Assembly (NCBI GenBank): GCA_028688515.1
Contig: JAQTXZ010000001.1
Location: forward strand, 248,001-312,000
Direction of reading: 5' to 3'
Source of the DNA: Patescibacteria group bacterium
Lineage (GTDB): Bacteria > Patescibacteriota > Patescibacteriia > 2-12-FULL-60-25
DNA: 64,000 nucleotides
Positions 1 to 7,820 of this stretch are shown here, piece by piece (the stretch's first letter is position 1; each line of letters begins with the position of its first letter). The notes below the pieces were generated by a model that was not told the DNA's origin, searched no databases, and saw only the letters and a list, made by a program, of their open reading frames with translations. A program made the position numbers and the translations under genes.

Positions 1-1
1 A

Positions 2-889
2 ATGGCTCTGAAAATCCGCGTGATTCATGTTATCGACGATTTGCTCGCCGCGGGCAAGATTCAGCGCGATTTAGAAGGCAAAGTACCGGCTGTCATCAGC
101 GACGTGGATGGGACGGTCGGCAAGTGGCAGCTGCTCATCAGCCTGCTTTTCATGATTGCAGACGTGTTCCACGAAAAGCGTCACATCATCCAGCGACTGA
201 AAGATGCCGTGATGGATTACAACATGTACAACGAGCCGTTCGAAAACGTGATGATGGTCGCGCTCCAGATTTTGCCCAAAGCAACCGAAGGCTTGGGCAT
301 GGACATGGTGCGGCACCTCGCGGCAGTCGTGGCGTGCAGAGACTTGAGTATGGTCTATGCCTTTCCCAAGGCATTGCTCAATTGCCACGCCGCTAACGGC
401 CCGAAGGATCGCTGTTTGATTATCGCGATTACCGGCACGCCGCAATTTTTGGCGGATCCGTTCTGCAAGGCGCTGCACTTTGATATTCCCATTGGTTGTG
501 AGTACAAGGTTGACGGAAGCGATCGTCTCACCGGCGAGCGAGATGAAGCCATGGCGATTCGCAAAGAGGAGCCACTGGAAGTACTTTGCGAATGCGGCGT
601 TCGCCCGGTGTTTTCACTGGTTGATTCCATGACGGATTTGCCGCTCGTTCTTGCAGTCCCGTTCGGCAATGCGCTCGGCATCAACCCAAAGCCGCCGCTC
701 ATGGAGTACATCCGTAAGCATCCGGAACAGCGGATTACAGCCGTCTCAGATCATCGTTCTACCGGCGTGCAGTTTTACCGCGCCAACGACCGAGGCGGGC
801 TGGACGAGGTTACGCGCTGGGAGGCTTTGCCTGTAGGAATCGCCTGCGCGCTACCGCTTCTTCGCGGTGAGCTCGTTCTTCGCGGCTAA
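2..889 (+). CDS. HAD-superfamily (SerB-like, subclass IB) phosphatase
   Basis: A 295-residue protein with the HAD catalytic layout: motif I DVDGT near residue 35 (nucleophile Asp and second Asp), motif II as the Thr in ITGTPQF near residue 144, and motif IV DSMTDLPL near residue 208. The DSxxDxPL form is typical of subclass IB phosphatases such as phosphoserine phosphatase and LPLAT-linked HADs; the cap is helical. The substrate cannot be told from sequence. The first ATG is at base 2, so the true start could lie outside the window. A strong terminator follows immediately. Composition is GC-richer than the next gene and resembles the accessory units seen later. Confidence 0.75.
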   Translation: MALKIRVIHVIDDLLAAGKIQRDLEGKVPAVISDVDGTVGKWQLLISLLFMIADVFHEKRHIIQRLKDAVMDYNMYNEPFENVMMVALQILPKATEGLGMDMVRHLAAVVACRDLSMVYAFPKALLNCHAANGPKDRCLIIAITGTPQFLADPFCKALHFDIPIGCEYKVDGSDRLTGERDEAMAIRKEEPLEVLCECGVRPVFSLVDSMTDLPLVLAVPFGNALGINPKPPLMEYIRKHPEQRITAVSDHRSTGVQFYRANDRGGLDEVTRWEALPVGIACALPLLRGELVLRG

Positions 890-909
890 CATCTCGTTGC
901 TGGCACTCC

Positions 910-931
910 GACCCTAACGGGTCTTTTTTTT
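910..931 (+). terminator. Rho-independent terminator after HAD gene
   Basis: GACCC, loop TAAC, GGGTC, then eight T residues. It ends the HAD transcription unit. Confidence 0.85.
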
Positions 932-957
932 GAATTAATCCTCTGCTTCTATGCTTC

Positions 958-1062
958 GCATTAAAGCTGTCCCCTTAACAAAGGGACGTCGGATATCAAA
1001 ATCCCCCTTGTTAAGGGGGACATTCGACGCGCAGCGTCGAATCGGGGGATCTACTTTTTGAC
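958..1062. repeat. Dispersed palindromic element (CCCCTTGTTAAGGGGG type)
   Basis: Contains CCCCTTAACAAAGGG and CCCCCTTGTTAAGGGGG hairpins and an inner palindrome CGACGCGCAGCGTCG. The same word type (cccccttgacaaaggggg) reappears inside recJ near 25390, so this is a dispersed family. No gene lies here. Confidence 0.6.
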
Positions 1063-1095
1063 TCATACCACCCCACTTAGTAAGGTGTGCCTACT

Positions 1096-2610
1096 ATGCG
1101 ATTTGAGATAACCGGCGAGGCGTTAGAATCACTTTCCGCAGATGCGGTTGTTGAGGGTTTGTATCAGGAAGATGAGCCGAAAATAGGGGAGGGCTATCTG
1201 CCGCCGGAGCTTGGCAAAGCTGTTTTGTCAGAGCTTAAACGCCGCCAATTCGACTCAAAAGAAGGTGAGGTTTGTGTATTGCCTCTCTTGGGAAACAAAA
1301 AAATCAAATATTTAATTGTTGTCGGCGTGGGCAAAAAAAGAAATTACGAGCAAGACCAATTAAGGTCCATCGGCGCAAAAGCAGTCAAAGCCGCGAACGG
1401 CATCAAAATTAAAAAATTGATTTTTCATCCGGATTTGATTAAGCGTGCTAAAGACGTTGCCGAAGGAGTGCAGGGATTGACCGAAGGAGTCGAGCTTGGA
1501 AGCTACAACTTTTCATCTTACAAAAAACATACTGCACAGGAGGGTGCGAAAAAGCATAAGTTGGAAGACGTAGTTTTTGTGAGTTTGGATCGTCAGATAA
1601 AATCAAAAATAGAGAAAGGCTTGGAAACCGGCAAGATGGCCTCGGAAGCTGTTTGTCTTGCACGCGATTTGGTAAACACGCCGTCGATGGATATGCATCC
1701 TGATCAGATGGCGTTTGTCGCGCAGTCTCTTGCCGGCCGCGGAACGGGAATAACCTGCAAAGTAATCGACAAAACAGGAATGGAAAAACTTGGCATGCGA
1801 GCTTCGATTGCAGTCGGTCAAGGCTCGGTGTTTGAAACCAAACTTATTCATTTGGTTTATCATCCTGCGACAAAGAAAAAGGATTTAAAAAAGATAGCGC
1901 TCGTCGGCAAAGCTGTGACTTTTGATTCGGGCGGTTTGTCTTTAAAGTCGGCGGAGCACATGATTGACATGAAGATCGACATGGCCGGTGCGGCTTCCGT
2001 GCTTGGAGTTTTTAAGGCTTTGCCGCATCTGAATTTGAACGTCGAAGTTCATGGAGTTTTTATTGCGGTTGAGAATATGCCGAGTGGTTCGGCTTATCGT
2101 CCGGGTGATGTAGTGTCAGCAATGGACGGAACGACGATAGAAGTTGAAAACACCGACGCGGAAGGCAGAATCACTTTAGCCGACGCGATTGCGTATTCGG
2201 CGTTGAAAATAAAACCGGATGCGATAATTGATCTTGCGACTTTGACCGGCGCTGTCATTATCGCGTTGGGCAGCGATGTCACGGCATTGCTTTCATCGAA
2301 TAAAGAGTTGAAGTCTGCTTTGATAAATGCGGCGAACTCGGCCCACGAGTCCATGTGGGAGTTGCCCCTATATCAACCGTATAAGGATTTGATTAAATCT
2401 AAAATCGCAGACGTGAAAAATGTCGGCGGCCGTCCGGGCGGAGTGATCACAGCGGCTTTGTTCTTGGAAAAATTTACTCACAATATTCCTTGGGCACATT
2501 TGGATATCGCTGGTCCGTCTTATTGTGAAAAAGAAACCAGGCCGGAGTGGGTAATCGGCGGAACGGGCTGGGGAGTCAGGTTGCTGCTGAACTACCTGAA
2601 GAACCTATAA
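1096..2610 (+). CDS. pepA: Leucyl aminopeptidase (peptidase family M17)
   Basis: About 504 residues. The N-terminal macro-like half is divergent. The C-terminal catalytic half carries the M17 metal site: GKAVTFDSGG near residue 274, KIDMAGAASV near 300, and NTDAEGRITLADA near 352, which holds the signature Asp, Glu and Arg. It is a cytosolic hexameric di-metal exopeptidase that removes N-terminal residues from peptides. The ATG at 1096 is preferred over the in-frame GTG at 1087 because AAGGTG at 1082-1087 lies eight bases upstream. Family assignment is firm; exact peptide specificity is not. Confidence 0.93.
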   Translation: MRFEITGEALESLSADAVVEGLYQEDEPKIGEGYLPPELGKAVLSELKRRQFDSKEGEVCVLPLLGNKKIKYLIVVGVGKKRNYEQDQLRSIGAKAVKAANGIKIKKLIFHPDLIKRAKDVAEGVQGLTEGVELGSYNFSSYKKHTAQEGAKKHKLEDVVFVSLDRQIKSKIEKGLETGKMASEAVCLARDLVNTPSMDMHPDQMAFVAQSLAGRGTGITCKVIDKTGMEKLGMRASIAVGQGSVFETKLIHLVYHPATKKKDLKKIALVGKAVTFDSGGLSLKSAEHMIDMKIDMAGAASVLGVFKALPHLNLNVEVHGVFIAVENMPSGSAYRPGDVVSAMDGTTIEVENTDAEGRITLADAIAYSALKIKPDAIIDLATLTGAVIIALGSDVTALLSSNKELKSALINAANSAHESMWELPLYQPYKDLIKSKIADVKNVGGRPGGVITAALFLEKFTHNIPWAHLDIAGPSYCEKETRPEWVIGGTGWGVRLLLNYLKNL

Positions 2611-2637
2611 ACCGAATACTTTTCGTCATTCCTGTTA

Positions 2638-2712
2638 CCACCCTTCTGTCATTCTTGCGTAGGCGAGAATCCATCCGGCCGAATTCTGGGTCTTCGCCTA
2701 CGCAAGAATGGC
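2638..2712. repeat. Dispersed inverted repeat (CATTCTTGCGTAGGCGA type)
   Basis: Arms GTCATTCTTGCGTAGGCGA and TCGCCTACGCAAGAATGG face each other around a short centre. It belongs to the gTCATtC...GAATGac class of intergenic palindromes that recurs through the window. It may also act as a terminator for the aminopeptidase gene. Confidence 0.65.
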
Positions 2713-2771
2713 AAAAAAATATGAATGTACGACATATGTTGTCGACGTGTGGATAAATGCGCAAGTTTTTG

Positions 2772-2780
2772 TGTTATAAT
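2772..2780 (+). promoter_or_regulatory. Extended -10 promoter of the glutaredoxin gene
   Basis: TGTTATAAT is a perfect extended -10 (TGn plus TATAAT). The start codon at 2797 is only 16 bases after the box, leaving a leader of about ten bases with no Shine-Dalgarno sequence. No good -35 is visible, as expected for an extended -10. Confidence 0.7.
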
Positions 2781-2796
2781 AGACGTGCTGTTTGAT

Positions 2797-3057
2797 ATGC
2801 ATGTAACGATTTACACAACTCCGACCTGTCCGTATTGCAAATTGGCAAAGGATTTTTTCAAAGAAAAGGGCGTTCCTTTTACAGAAGTTGATGTCGCAGC
2901 AGATCCAACTGCCGCAAACGAGATGGTTAAAAAGTCGGGACAGATGGGCGTGCCGGTGATAGAAGTTAATAGTCAAATAGTGGTGGGATGGAATCAATCC
3001 GCGCTGCAAGACATAATGGAACAGAACACAAAAAAGAAAGTTAAAGAAACAGCATAA
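2797..3057 (+). CDS. Glutaredoxin-like protein
   Basis: An 86-residue thioredoxin-fold protein beginning MHVTIYTTPTCPYCK. The CPYC redox site is at residues 11-14, followed by the cis-Pro loop GVPVIEV and the GW motif (VVGWNQ), as in small glutaredoxins and NrdH/YruB-like proteins. It probably reduces protein disulfides or glutathionyl-type adducts in the cytoplasm. The start at 2797 is chosen because the upstream frame runs through the promoter. A lysine-rich tail follows the domain. Its neighbours include the peroxide-defence genes downstream, which fits a redox role. Confidence 0.88.
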   Translation: MHVTIYTTPTCPYCKLAKDFFKEKGVPFTEVDVAADPTAANEMVKKSGQMGVPVIEVNSQIVVGWNQSALQDIMEQNTKKKVKETA

Positions 3058-3083
3058 AAAATTGAACCTTACTTAACAAAAAT

Positions 3084-3281
3084 ATGACAACCGCAAAAAA
3101 ACGCACCTCAACAAAAAAGTGCACCACATGCAAGACGATGCCGAAGCGTGAGAAGATTTCGCATACGATTTTGCAGGATTTTGTTCAGCATAAATCAAGT
3201 GTTCTCGTCATCATGGCTGCGGCTTTAAGTTTGGGAGCTTTGTTTTCGATGATGTTGGGAGTGAGCGCTGCTCATATATAA
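3084..3281 (+). CDS. Small single-pass membrane protein, unknown
   Basis: 65 residues. The basic N-terminus holds a CTTCKT pair of cysteines, and one hydrophobic helix (VLVIMAAALSLGALFSMMLG) occupies roughly residues 41-60. I do not recognise a family. It starts 26 bases after the glutaredoxin stop, so the two are likely cotranscribed, and a bidirectional terminator follows. The CxxC near a glutaredoxin is suggestive but proves nothing. Confidence 0.6.
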   Translation: MTTAKKRTSTKKCTTCKTMPKREKISHTILQDFVQHKSSVLVIMAAALSLGALFSMMLGVSAAHI

Positions 3282-3292
3282 TTTTTTGAAAA

Positions 3293-3322
3293 CAAAAAAA
3301 CGACCTGCATGAGGTCGTTTTG
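3293..3322. terminator. Bidirectional terminator
   Basis: AAACGACCT, loop GCATG, AGGTCGTTTT, with an A-run before and a T-run after. It separates two converging genes and should work on both strands. Confidence 0.85.
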
Positions 3323-3334
3323 TTGTATCGGATT

Positions 3335-3859
3335 TTAAGCTTTGCCGAGGGTTGTCTCGCCGATTTTCCATTCTGCAGGGCAGAGTTCACCGGTTTGCAA
3401 TGCTTCCAAAACGCGCAACGTCTCTGCCACCGAACGTCCGACTGATCCGGCACTGATCAGGGCATATTTTATGTTTTGTTCCGGATCGATGATGAACAAG
3501 CCGCGATTGGCAGAGCCATCCGTTTCTTCAAGAACATCGTAATCGCGCGAGATATTGTGATTCATGTCTGCTATAATCGGGTATGTGACTTGAGGCAGAT
3601 CGCGTTCAAACCAGGCTTTGTGACACCATTCCGAATCGGTTGATGCTGCCAGAACTTCGGCGTTTAGTTTTTTAAATTCTTCATCGTGTCCGGCAAAGGC
3701 CTTCAGCTCCGTCGGGCAGACAAAAGTAAAATCGCGCGGATAAAAGAAGAAGACGAGCCATTTTCCTTTGTAGTCGGAAAGGCTGATTTTTTTGAATTCA
3801 CCTTTGTGATAGGCGGTAGCTCCGTCAAATTGAGGAGCTTGTTGATTGAGTTTGATCAT
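3335..3859 (-). CDS. Typical 2-Cys peroxiredoxin (AhpC/Prx1 class)
   Basis: 174 residues. The peroxidatic cysteine C48 is in the FVCPTE motif and the resolving cysteine C160 is in GELCPAEW near the C-terminus; the Arg of the active site is within VGRSV. This is the dimeric or decameric AhpC/Prx1 architecture that reduces H2O2, organic peroxides and peroxynitrite in the cytoplasm. No AhpF partner is visible, so the reductant is unknown. It is the downstream-most of four minus-strand genes (Fur-like regulator, Bcp, SOD, this one), each separated by repeat-bearing spacers, so they may be transcribed separately. Confidence 0.92.
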   Translation of the reverse strand: MIKLNQQAPQFDGATAYHKGEFKKISLSDYKGKWLVFFFYPRDFTFVCPTELKAFAGHDEEFKKLNAEVLAASTDSEWCHKAWFERDLPQVTYPIIADMNHNISRDYDVLEETDGSANRGLFIIDPEQNIKYALISAGSVGRSVAETLRVLEALQTGELCPAEWKIGETTLGKA

Positions 3860-3913
3860 AATTTATAATTATTTGATTAGTGCTTTTGTAGTTTTGACTG
3901 GAGTGTTCCAACC

Positions 3914-4080
3914 CCTGTCATTTCGACCGCAACGGAGTGGAGTGGAGAAAACTCATCGCTTCTAACATGGTTGCTTCAGTTGTTTTGCGTTGAGATCTCT
4001 CGACTCGTCTGACTCGCTCGAGATGACAAAGTGGGGAGATTGCCGCGCTCCGTCGGACTCCGCTCGCAATGACAGAGGGT
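3914..4080. repeat. Two adjacent dispersed palindromic elements
   Basis: Bases 3916-4029 carry TGTCATTTCGACC...GAGATGACA ends, the same type as at 10351-10472. Bases 4036-4077 carry ggagattgccgcgctccg... ending tcgcaatgaca, the same type as at 22741-22784, 34934-35044 and 39507-39615. They fill the 220-base gap between the peroxiredoxin and SOD genes, and no coding capacity is seen. Confidence 0.7.
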
Positions 4081-4680
4081 TTATTGTGGATTAGAGTCAG
4101 TGTATCGTTGTTCGACTGTTGCCCAGTTTACATGTTCCATAAAGTCTTTGATGTAGGCTTTGCGGTCTGAGCCAAAGTCTATGAAGTAGGCGTGTTCGTA
4201 AACGTCCAGCACGAGCAGGGGGATTGCGCCCCAAACGCCGCCTTGATTGTGAACGTCACCGTTGAAGATTTGCAGAGTTTTGTCGTGCGTGTCCCAGGCG
4301 AGTACCACCCAGCCGCGCGCGGCCATGCCGCACGCTGCAAAGTAGTTAATAAAGTTTTCCCAAGATCCAAACTTTGCGGTTATGTCGTCGGCTATCTTGC
4401 CGGTCGGCTTTCCGTCACCGCCCAGGTTGTCGAAGTACCATTCGTGCAGGTATACGCCGTTAACCGCGAAAGTTTCGCCTTCTTTTAGGGCACGCAGTTC
4501 CGAATAAGTTTGATTGGCAGATGCGGCATCGCCGCCTTGCGAGATTGTTTTTAGTTTATCCGCGATCTCGTCTTTTTTTGCAACATAGCCGGCATACAAC
4601 TTGTCGTGATGTATGGCCAGCGTCTTTTCGCTGATGTTTCCTTGCGCCCCGGAAAATGGGAGGGGAATTGATGGGGTCAT
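4081..4680 (-). CDS. Fe/Mn-family superoxide dismutase
   Basis: 199 residues of the Fe/Mn SOD fold. The N-terminal helical domain has the first metal His at about residue 24 (AIHHDKL) and the second in YLHEWYF. The C-terminal domain has the Asp and His ligands in DVYEHAYFIDF, and WVVLAWD precedes them. It converts superoxide to H2O2 and O2, and the H2O2 would feed the two flanking peroxiredoxins. The usual KHHQ segment of classical SODs is replaced by DKLYAGY, so it belongs to a divergent subgroup, and metal choice (Fe or Mn) cannot be decided here. Confidence 0.9.
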   Translation of the reverse strand: MTPSIPLPFSGAQGNISEKTLAIHHDKLYAGYVAKKDEIADKLKTISQGGDAASANQTYSELRALKEGETFAVNGVYLHEWYFDNLGGDGKPTGKIADDITAKFGSWENFINYFAACGMAARGWVVLAWDTHDKTLQIFNGDVHNQGGVWGAIPLLVLDVYEHAYFIDFGSDRKAYIKDFMEHVNWATVEQRYTDSNPQ

Positions 4681-4740
4681 ACCTATAAGAGATAAAAGTT
4701 ATGAATTATAAATGATTAATTGGGGATCTCGATCCAAATC

Positions 4741-4820
4741 GTAAATGTCAAATGGCAAGAGTTTTAAGTTTTTCTGCATAATAACTAATCAACTCTTGAT
4801 ATTTGCCATTCGATATTTGT
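4741..4820. repeat. Variable-arm hairpin with AAGAGTT...AACTCTT core
   Basis: Left arm aaatgtcaaatggcaagagt and right arm aactcttgatatttgccatt pair with each other. The core CAAGAGTT / AACTCTTG is shared with elements at 5283, 48022 and 62943, but the outer arms differ. It lies between the Bcp and SOD genes, upstream of the SOD start. Confidence 0.6.
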
Positions 4821-4826
4821 TGCCTG

Positions 4827-5279
4827 TCATTTGTTTATCGATTTAAGTATTTCAGTGTCTTTTGGCATGCCGTGGCGGTAAAATTTGATGGTGCCATCAA
4901 GACCAACGGCTGCAACTGTGCGCTTGATGACGGTCGCGGAAAAAAGTTTTTTAATTGCGCCGTATTTTTTGCTGACTTTTTTATCGGTATCGATCAGCAA
5001 TGGGAACGGAAAATTGTATTTTGTTGCAAACTTGCCATGGCTGTCTGCATCCGCATGATTGACGCCGAACACGGTGATTCCGGCTTGTTCAAATTTAGAC
5101 CAGTCATCGCGAATATTGCAAAGCTGTATGGTACAGCCCGGCGTCATGTCGCCCGGATAAAAAATAAGAACGACAGGTTGTTTGCCGAAATAGTCGACCA
5201 TGTCAAACGGTTTGCCGTTATGCGCTTTAAGCGCAAACGATGGCGCCTTGTCGCCGATTTTAAATGTGGTTTCTGACAT
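4827..5279 (-). CDS. bcp: Bcp/PrxQ-type peroxiredoxin
   Basis: About 150 residues when started at MSETTF. The peroxidatic cysteine C49 is in DMTPGC and a second cysteine C54 follows after four residues (GCTIQLC), which is the atypical 2-Cys PrxQ/Bcp arrangement with an intramolecular disulfide. It is a monomeric thiol peroxidase acting on H2O2 and lipid peroxides, recycled by thioredoxin or glutaredoxin. I choose the second Met because the first six codons of the longer frame come from the repeat at 5283-5335. It lies directly downstream of the Fur-like regulator on the same strand. Confidence 0.88.
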   Translation of the reverse strand: MSETTFKIGDKAPSFALKAHNGKPFDMVDYFGKQPVVLIFYPGDMTPGCTIQLCNIRDDWSKFEQAGITVFGVNHADADSHGKFATKYNFPFPLLIDTDKKVSKKYGAIKKLFSATVIKRTVAAVGLDGTIKFYRHGMPKDTEILKSINK

Positions 5280-5282
5280 AAG

Positions 5283-5335
5283 ACTTACAACTGACAACTT
5301 ACAAGAGTTACCTATTACTCTTGTAAGTTGTCAGT
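5283..5335. repeat. Variable-arm hairpin before bcp
   Basis: Arms CTGACAACTTACAAGAGT (5291-5308) and its exact reverse complement (5317-5334) surround an eight-base loop. It lies between the regulator stop codon and the bcp start, so it could end the regulator transcript or control bcp expression. Confidence 0.7.
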
Positions 5336-5337
5336 TT

Positions 5338-5730
5338 TTAGTTATTAGTTAGACAGTTATTGCACGTTCCTTTGGCTATATAAGTTGCGGACTCAACCGT
5401 GCCGGGGAAGTCGGCGACGACATTGATGGGGGAGATGTCCAAAAGATTATCGCACTTCGTGCAAACGAAATGCGCATGTACATCTACGTCCGCATCAAAT
5501 TTTGCGGGTCCGTCGTCAATTCGTATTTCGTTGACCAAACCGTTTTGAACCAGTTTATCCAAATGACGGTAAACGGTAGATTGGCCGATTCCGGGGACGA
5601 GCTTTTGCATGTCATGTAAACAAGTTTGAGCGTCGGGATGATCGTGCCGGTTTTGAAGCATTTCGAGCAAAACCAATAACCTCTCGCTGTCGCGCGATCT
5701 TTTGTTCTTGGTCAAAGACTTGATTTGCAT
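5338..5730 (-). CDS. Fur/PerR-family metal-dependent repressor
   Basis: About 130 residues. An N-terminal winged helix (STVYRHLDKLVQNGLV) is followed by a dimerisation domain with the HAHFVC metal segment and two CxxC zinc pairs (CTKC and CNNC). The linked peroxiredoxin, SOD and Bcp genes suggest a PerR-like peroxide sensor rather than an iron or zinc regulator, but the family cannot be split by sequence alone here. The start at 5730 is chosen because the longer frame to 5763 would run through a perfect operator and -10 box. Autoregulation is very likely. Confidence 0.88.
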   Translation of the reverse strand: MQIKSLTKNKRSRDSERLLVLLEMLQNRHDHPDAQTCLHDMQKLVPGIGQSTVYRHLDKLVQNGLVNEIRIDDGPAKFDADVDVHAHFVCTKCDNLLDISPINVVADFPGTVESATYIAKGTCNNCLTNN

Positions 5731-5731
5731 A

Positions 5732-5752
5732 AAGTGAGAATTATTCTCACTT
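5732..5752. promoter_or_regulatory. Perfect 10-1-10 palindromic operator
   Basis: AAGTGAGAAT, one central base, then its exact reverse complement ATTCTCACTT. It sits between the -10 box (5755-5760) and the regulator start codon (5730), so a bound dimer would block initiation. It resembles the dyad form of Fur/PerR boxes. Confidence 0.85.
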
Positions 5753-5754
5753 AA

Positions 5755-5783
5755 TTTATACATCCGTTCAAATCATTAGTCAA
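5755..5783 (-). promoter_or_regulatory. Promoter of the Fur/PerR-type regulator
   Basis: On the minus strand, -35 TTGACT (5778-5783), exactly 17 bases of spacer, and -10 TATAAA (5755-5760). The expected start point falls inside the operator, about 15 bases before the ATG. Confidence 0.82.
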
Positions 5784-5840
5784 GCGTTGACTGTGGACAA
5801 AAATAGACGTTTCTCGGTTCTTTGCGTAACATTGTGTCGT

Positions 5841-6761
5841 ATGAAGAATAAAATCTTATGGTTGTTCATAGCCGCACTTGTGGTTATAGGCGCAGGGTGC
5901 GCATGGTTGAACGGAAAAACAGGTAATCTAAGCTCAATAATCCCATCGGGTAATAAGCCGATCGACTTTTCAGTCTTAAATTCTGCTGATGCTGCAAAAG
6001 CTATTGATCTTGCCGTTGGCAGTCAAATTGAGATCAGACAGACTTATCTTGGGCAAGGCGCCAAATCTGCCGATGAGGCTGCTGGCGATGATAAAACAGA
6101 TGTTCGGATCGTAACAATTGAACGTTTTGCACCAGATAACTATGCTAATTTAAGTTGGAAGTTAAGTTATGACGCCGCAGACGGAGCGGCTACCGGCACG
6201 GAGAACGGGGCTGATGAAAATGGAAAACTTACAGTGCAGGGAGGTTTGGAAAATATTGATTTGAAACAATCGCATAGATTGGATGTTCCTGGTTATTGGC
6301 CGAGCGCGAAAGTCAATCTTGTTGATTCCAGTGCCATTTGGTTATCAAAGGACGTGTTTGATGAGTTGAGTAAAAACCTGCTTTCAACTATTTACTACGG
6401 AATTTTGGATCAAGATCTGTACGGTGCGATGAATGTGTCTAAGGATTTTTCTTCAGCAGTGTCTTCTTTGCTTGCCAAATCCCTTGCGGCACAAGCAACT
6501 ACTGATCCGGATCTTACCAGATCTGATGCGGAATTATCCGATTGGCCGCTTAAAGTTAACGGGCAAGATATAAGCGTCCAAGTTATAAAAGCGCATAATT
6601 GGTATGGCGATATCGTCGTTTTGAATAACCCGCAAAATCCTCTAGTGTTAAAACTGACATTAAATCCGACGATTGCAGACGGCATTAAAAGCCTCAATGG
6701 AGGAGATTTGCTTGCATCAATTGTCGGCTACGAAGTGACCAGGGTGGAAAACGTGCAGTAG
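5841..6761 (+). CDS. Predicted lipoprotein, unknown function
   Basis: 306 residues starting MKNKILWLF. A lipoprotein signal peptide with lipobox VIGAGC is followed by a Ser/Gly-rich linker. The mature domain has alternating beta-like segments and no motif I recognise. An earlier in-frame ATG at 5787 would put 18 residues before the signal peptide and is less likely. It is divergent from the regulator gene and convergent with era. Lgt for lipidation is encoded at 48.8 kb. Confidence 0.72.
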   Translation: MKNKILWLFIAALVVIGAGCAWLNGKTGNLSSIIPSGNKPIDFSVLNSADAAKAIDLAVGSQIEIRQTYLGQGAKSADEAAGDDKTDVRIVTIERFAPDNYANLSWKLSYDAADGAATGTENGADENGKLTVQGGLENIDLKQSHRLDVPGYWPSAKVNLVDSSAIWLSKDVFDELSKNLLSTIYYGILDQDLYGAMNVSKDFSSAVSSLLAKSLAAQATTDPDLTRSDAELSDWPLKVNGQDISVQVIKAHNWYGDIVVLNNPQNPLVLKLTLNPTIADGIKSLNGGDLLASIVGYEVTRVENVQ

Positions 6762-6772
6762 CCGCGCTGAAT

Positions 6773-7624
6773 CTACAATTTTGCCTGCCAGTTAGCGTCC
6801 ACTTTAACTTCGAGTTCAAGATGAATTTGCGTGTCGAGCGCAGCTTCCAGCTCTTTGCGTGCCGCGGAGCCGATCTCTTTTATCATCGATGCGCCTTGTC
6901 CGATTATCATCCTTTTATATCTGTCGTTGGTTGTCCAAATCGTTGCTTCTATAAAACGTCCGCCCGTTTTGCGAAACTTAATATCTTCGACTGTAACTTT
7001 TACCGAGTAGGGCAGTTCTTGCTCCAGAGCGAGAAAAACTTTTTCGCGAATCACTTCCTCTATCCATTGTTGATGCCCAAGATCCGTAATTTGCATGTCG
7101 GGATAAAACTTTTCGCCTTTGGGTAAAATATCAAAAAGCGCATCGACTAATTTGTTGAGGTTGGTATGTTTATAAGCGGAAATGTTAAATGTCGCTTCTT
7201 GGCCAACGTCAATCGCGCGGAACAGTTCCAAGTTTTTGGTGTTTTGTTTTGTCAGGTCGGATTTATTTATGGCCAGCAAAACGGGTTTTTTTGCGGCTTT
7301 TAAAATCTTTTGAATCTGTTCTTCTTCCGCCCCCGGCGACCGAGTCGGGTCGACCACATAAACAATGCAATCGATTCCTTCCATGGACTCTTTAACGGCC
7401 CTGTTTAATTTTGTAGAAAGAGGATCTTTTTTTCCCAAAAATACGCCTGGCGTGTCTACGAACACTATCTGTCCGCGATCATCATGCATTATTCCGCGGA
7501 TCGGCGTGCGGGTTGTTTGCGGTTTTGGAGTTACGATGGCAATTTTGCTGCCAACCAAAGCATTCAGCAAAGTCGATTTGCCGACGTTAGATCTCCCTGC
7601 GAGTACCACAAAACCTGATTTCAT
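6773..7624 (-). CDS. era: GTPase Era
   Basis: About 283 residues. The TRAFAC GTPase domain has G1 GRSNVGKS (residues 10-17), a switch region with TTRTPIRG, G3 DTPG, and G4 NKSD. The C-terminal KH-type RNA-binding domain carries IIGQGASMIKEIG. Era binds the 3' end of 16S rRNA and couples 30S maturation to growth. I prefer the Met just before the first beta strand (MKSGFVVLAG); the longer frame adds 12 residues without family similarity. Its stop lies 11 bases from the end of the converging lipoprotein gene. Confidence 0.93.
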   Translation of the reverse strand: MKSGFVVLAGRSNVGKSTLLNALVGSKIAIVTPKPQTTRTPIRGIMHDDRGQIVFVDTPGVFLGKKDPLSTKLNRAVKESMEGIDCIVYVVDPTRSPGAEEEQIQKILKAAKKPVLLAINKSDLTKQNTKNLELFRAIDVGQEATFNISAYKHTNLNKLVDALFDILPKGEKFYPDMQITDLGHQQWIEEVIREKVFLALEQELPYSVKVTVEDIKFRKTGGRFIEATIWTTNDRYKRMIIGQGASMIKEIGSAARKELEAALDTQIHLELEVKVDANWQAKL

Positions 7625-7668
7625 TTCGCTATCGTACCACGGAGCAGCCGTAAAGGACAATGCGTACT

Positions 7669-7818
7669 TAACTCACCCCGTAGAGGGGCGTGGCCCCACG
7701 GGGCTTTACGCCCTGCCCTCTCTTTAGAAAAAGAGAGGGTTCTGAATAACTAACCAACACGAGGATGATGCAACGCCTCTCTCTTTGTTAAAGAGAGAGG
7801 CTGGGGGGGGTGAGTTCT
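7669..7818. repeat. Composite palindromic repeat between era and the RNA methyltransferase
   Basis: Several nested hairpins: AACTCACCCC...GGGGTGAGTT ends, a GGGGCGTGGCCCC centre and CCTCTCTTT...AAAGAGAGG arms. Related to the element at 48600-48710, with the same CTCACC and gagagaGGG words. No gene is seen. Confidence 0.6.
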
Positions 7819-7820
7819 GA

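Noticed and set aside
4803-5276. 157-codon plus-strand frame
   Set aside because: It is the shadow of the Bcp gene, whose minus-strand product has full peroxiredoxin motifs.
5787-5840. Upstream start of the lipoprotein gene
   Set aside because: It would place 18 polar residues before a classical lipoprotein signal peptide, so the Met at 5841 is preferred.
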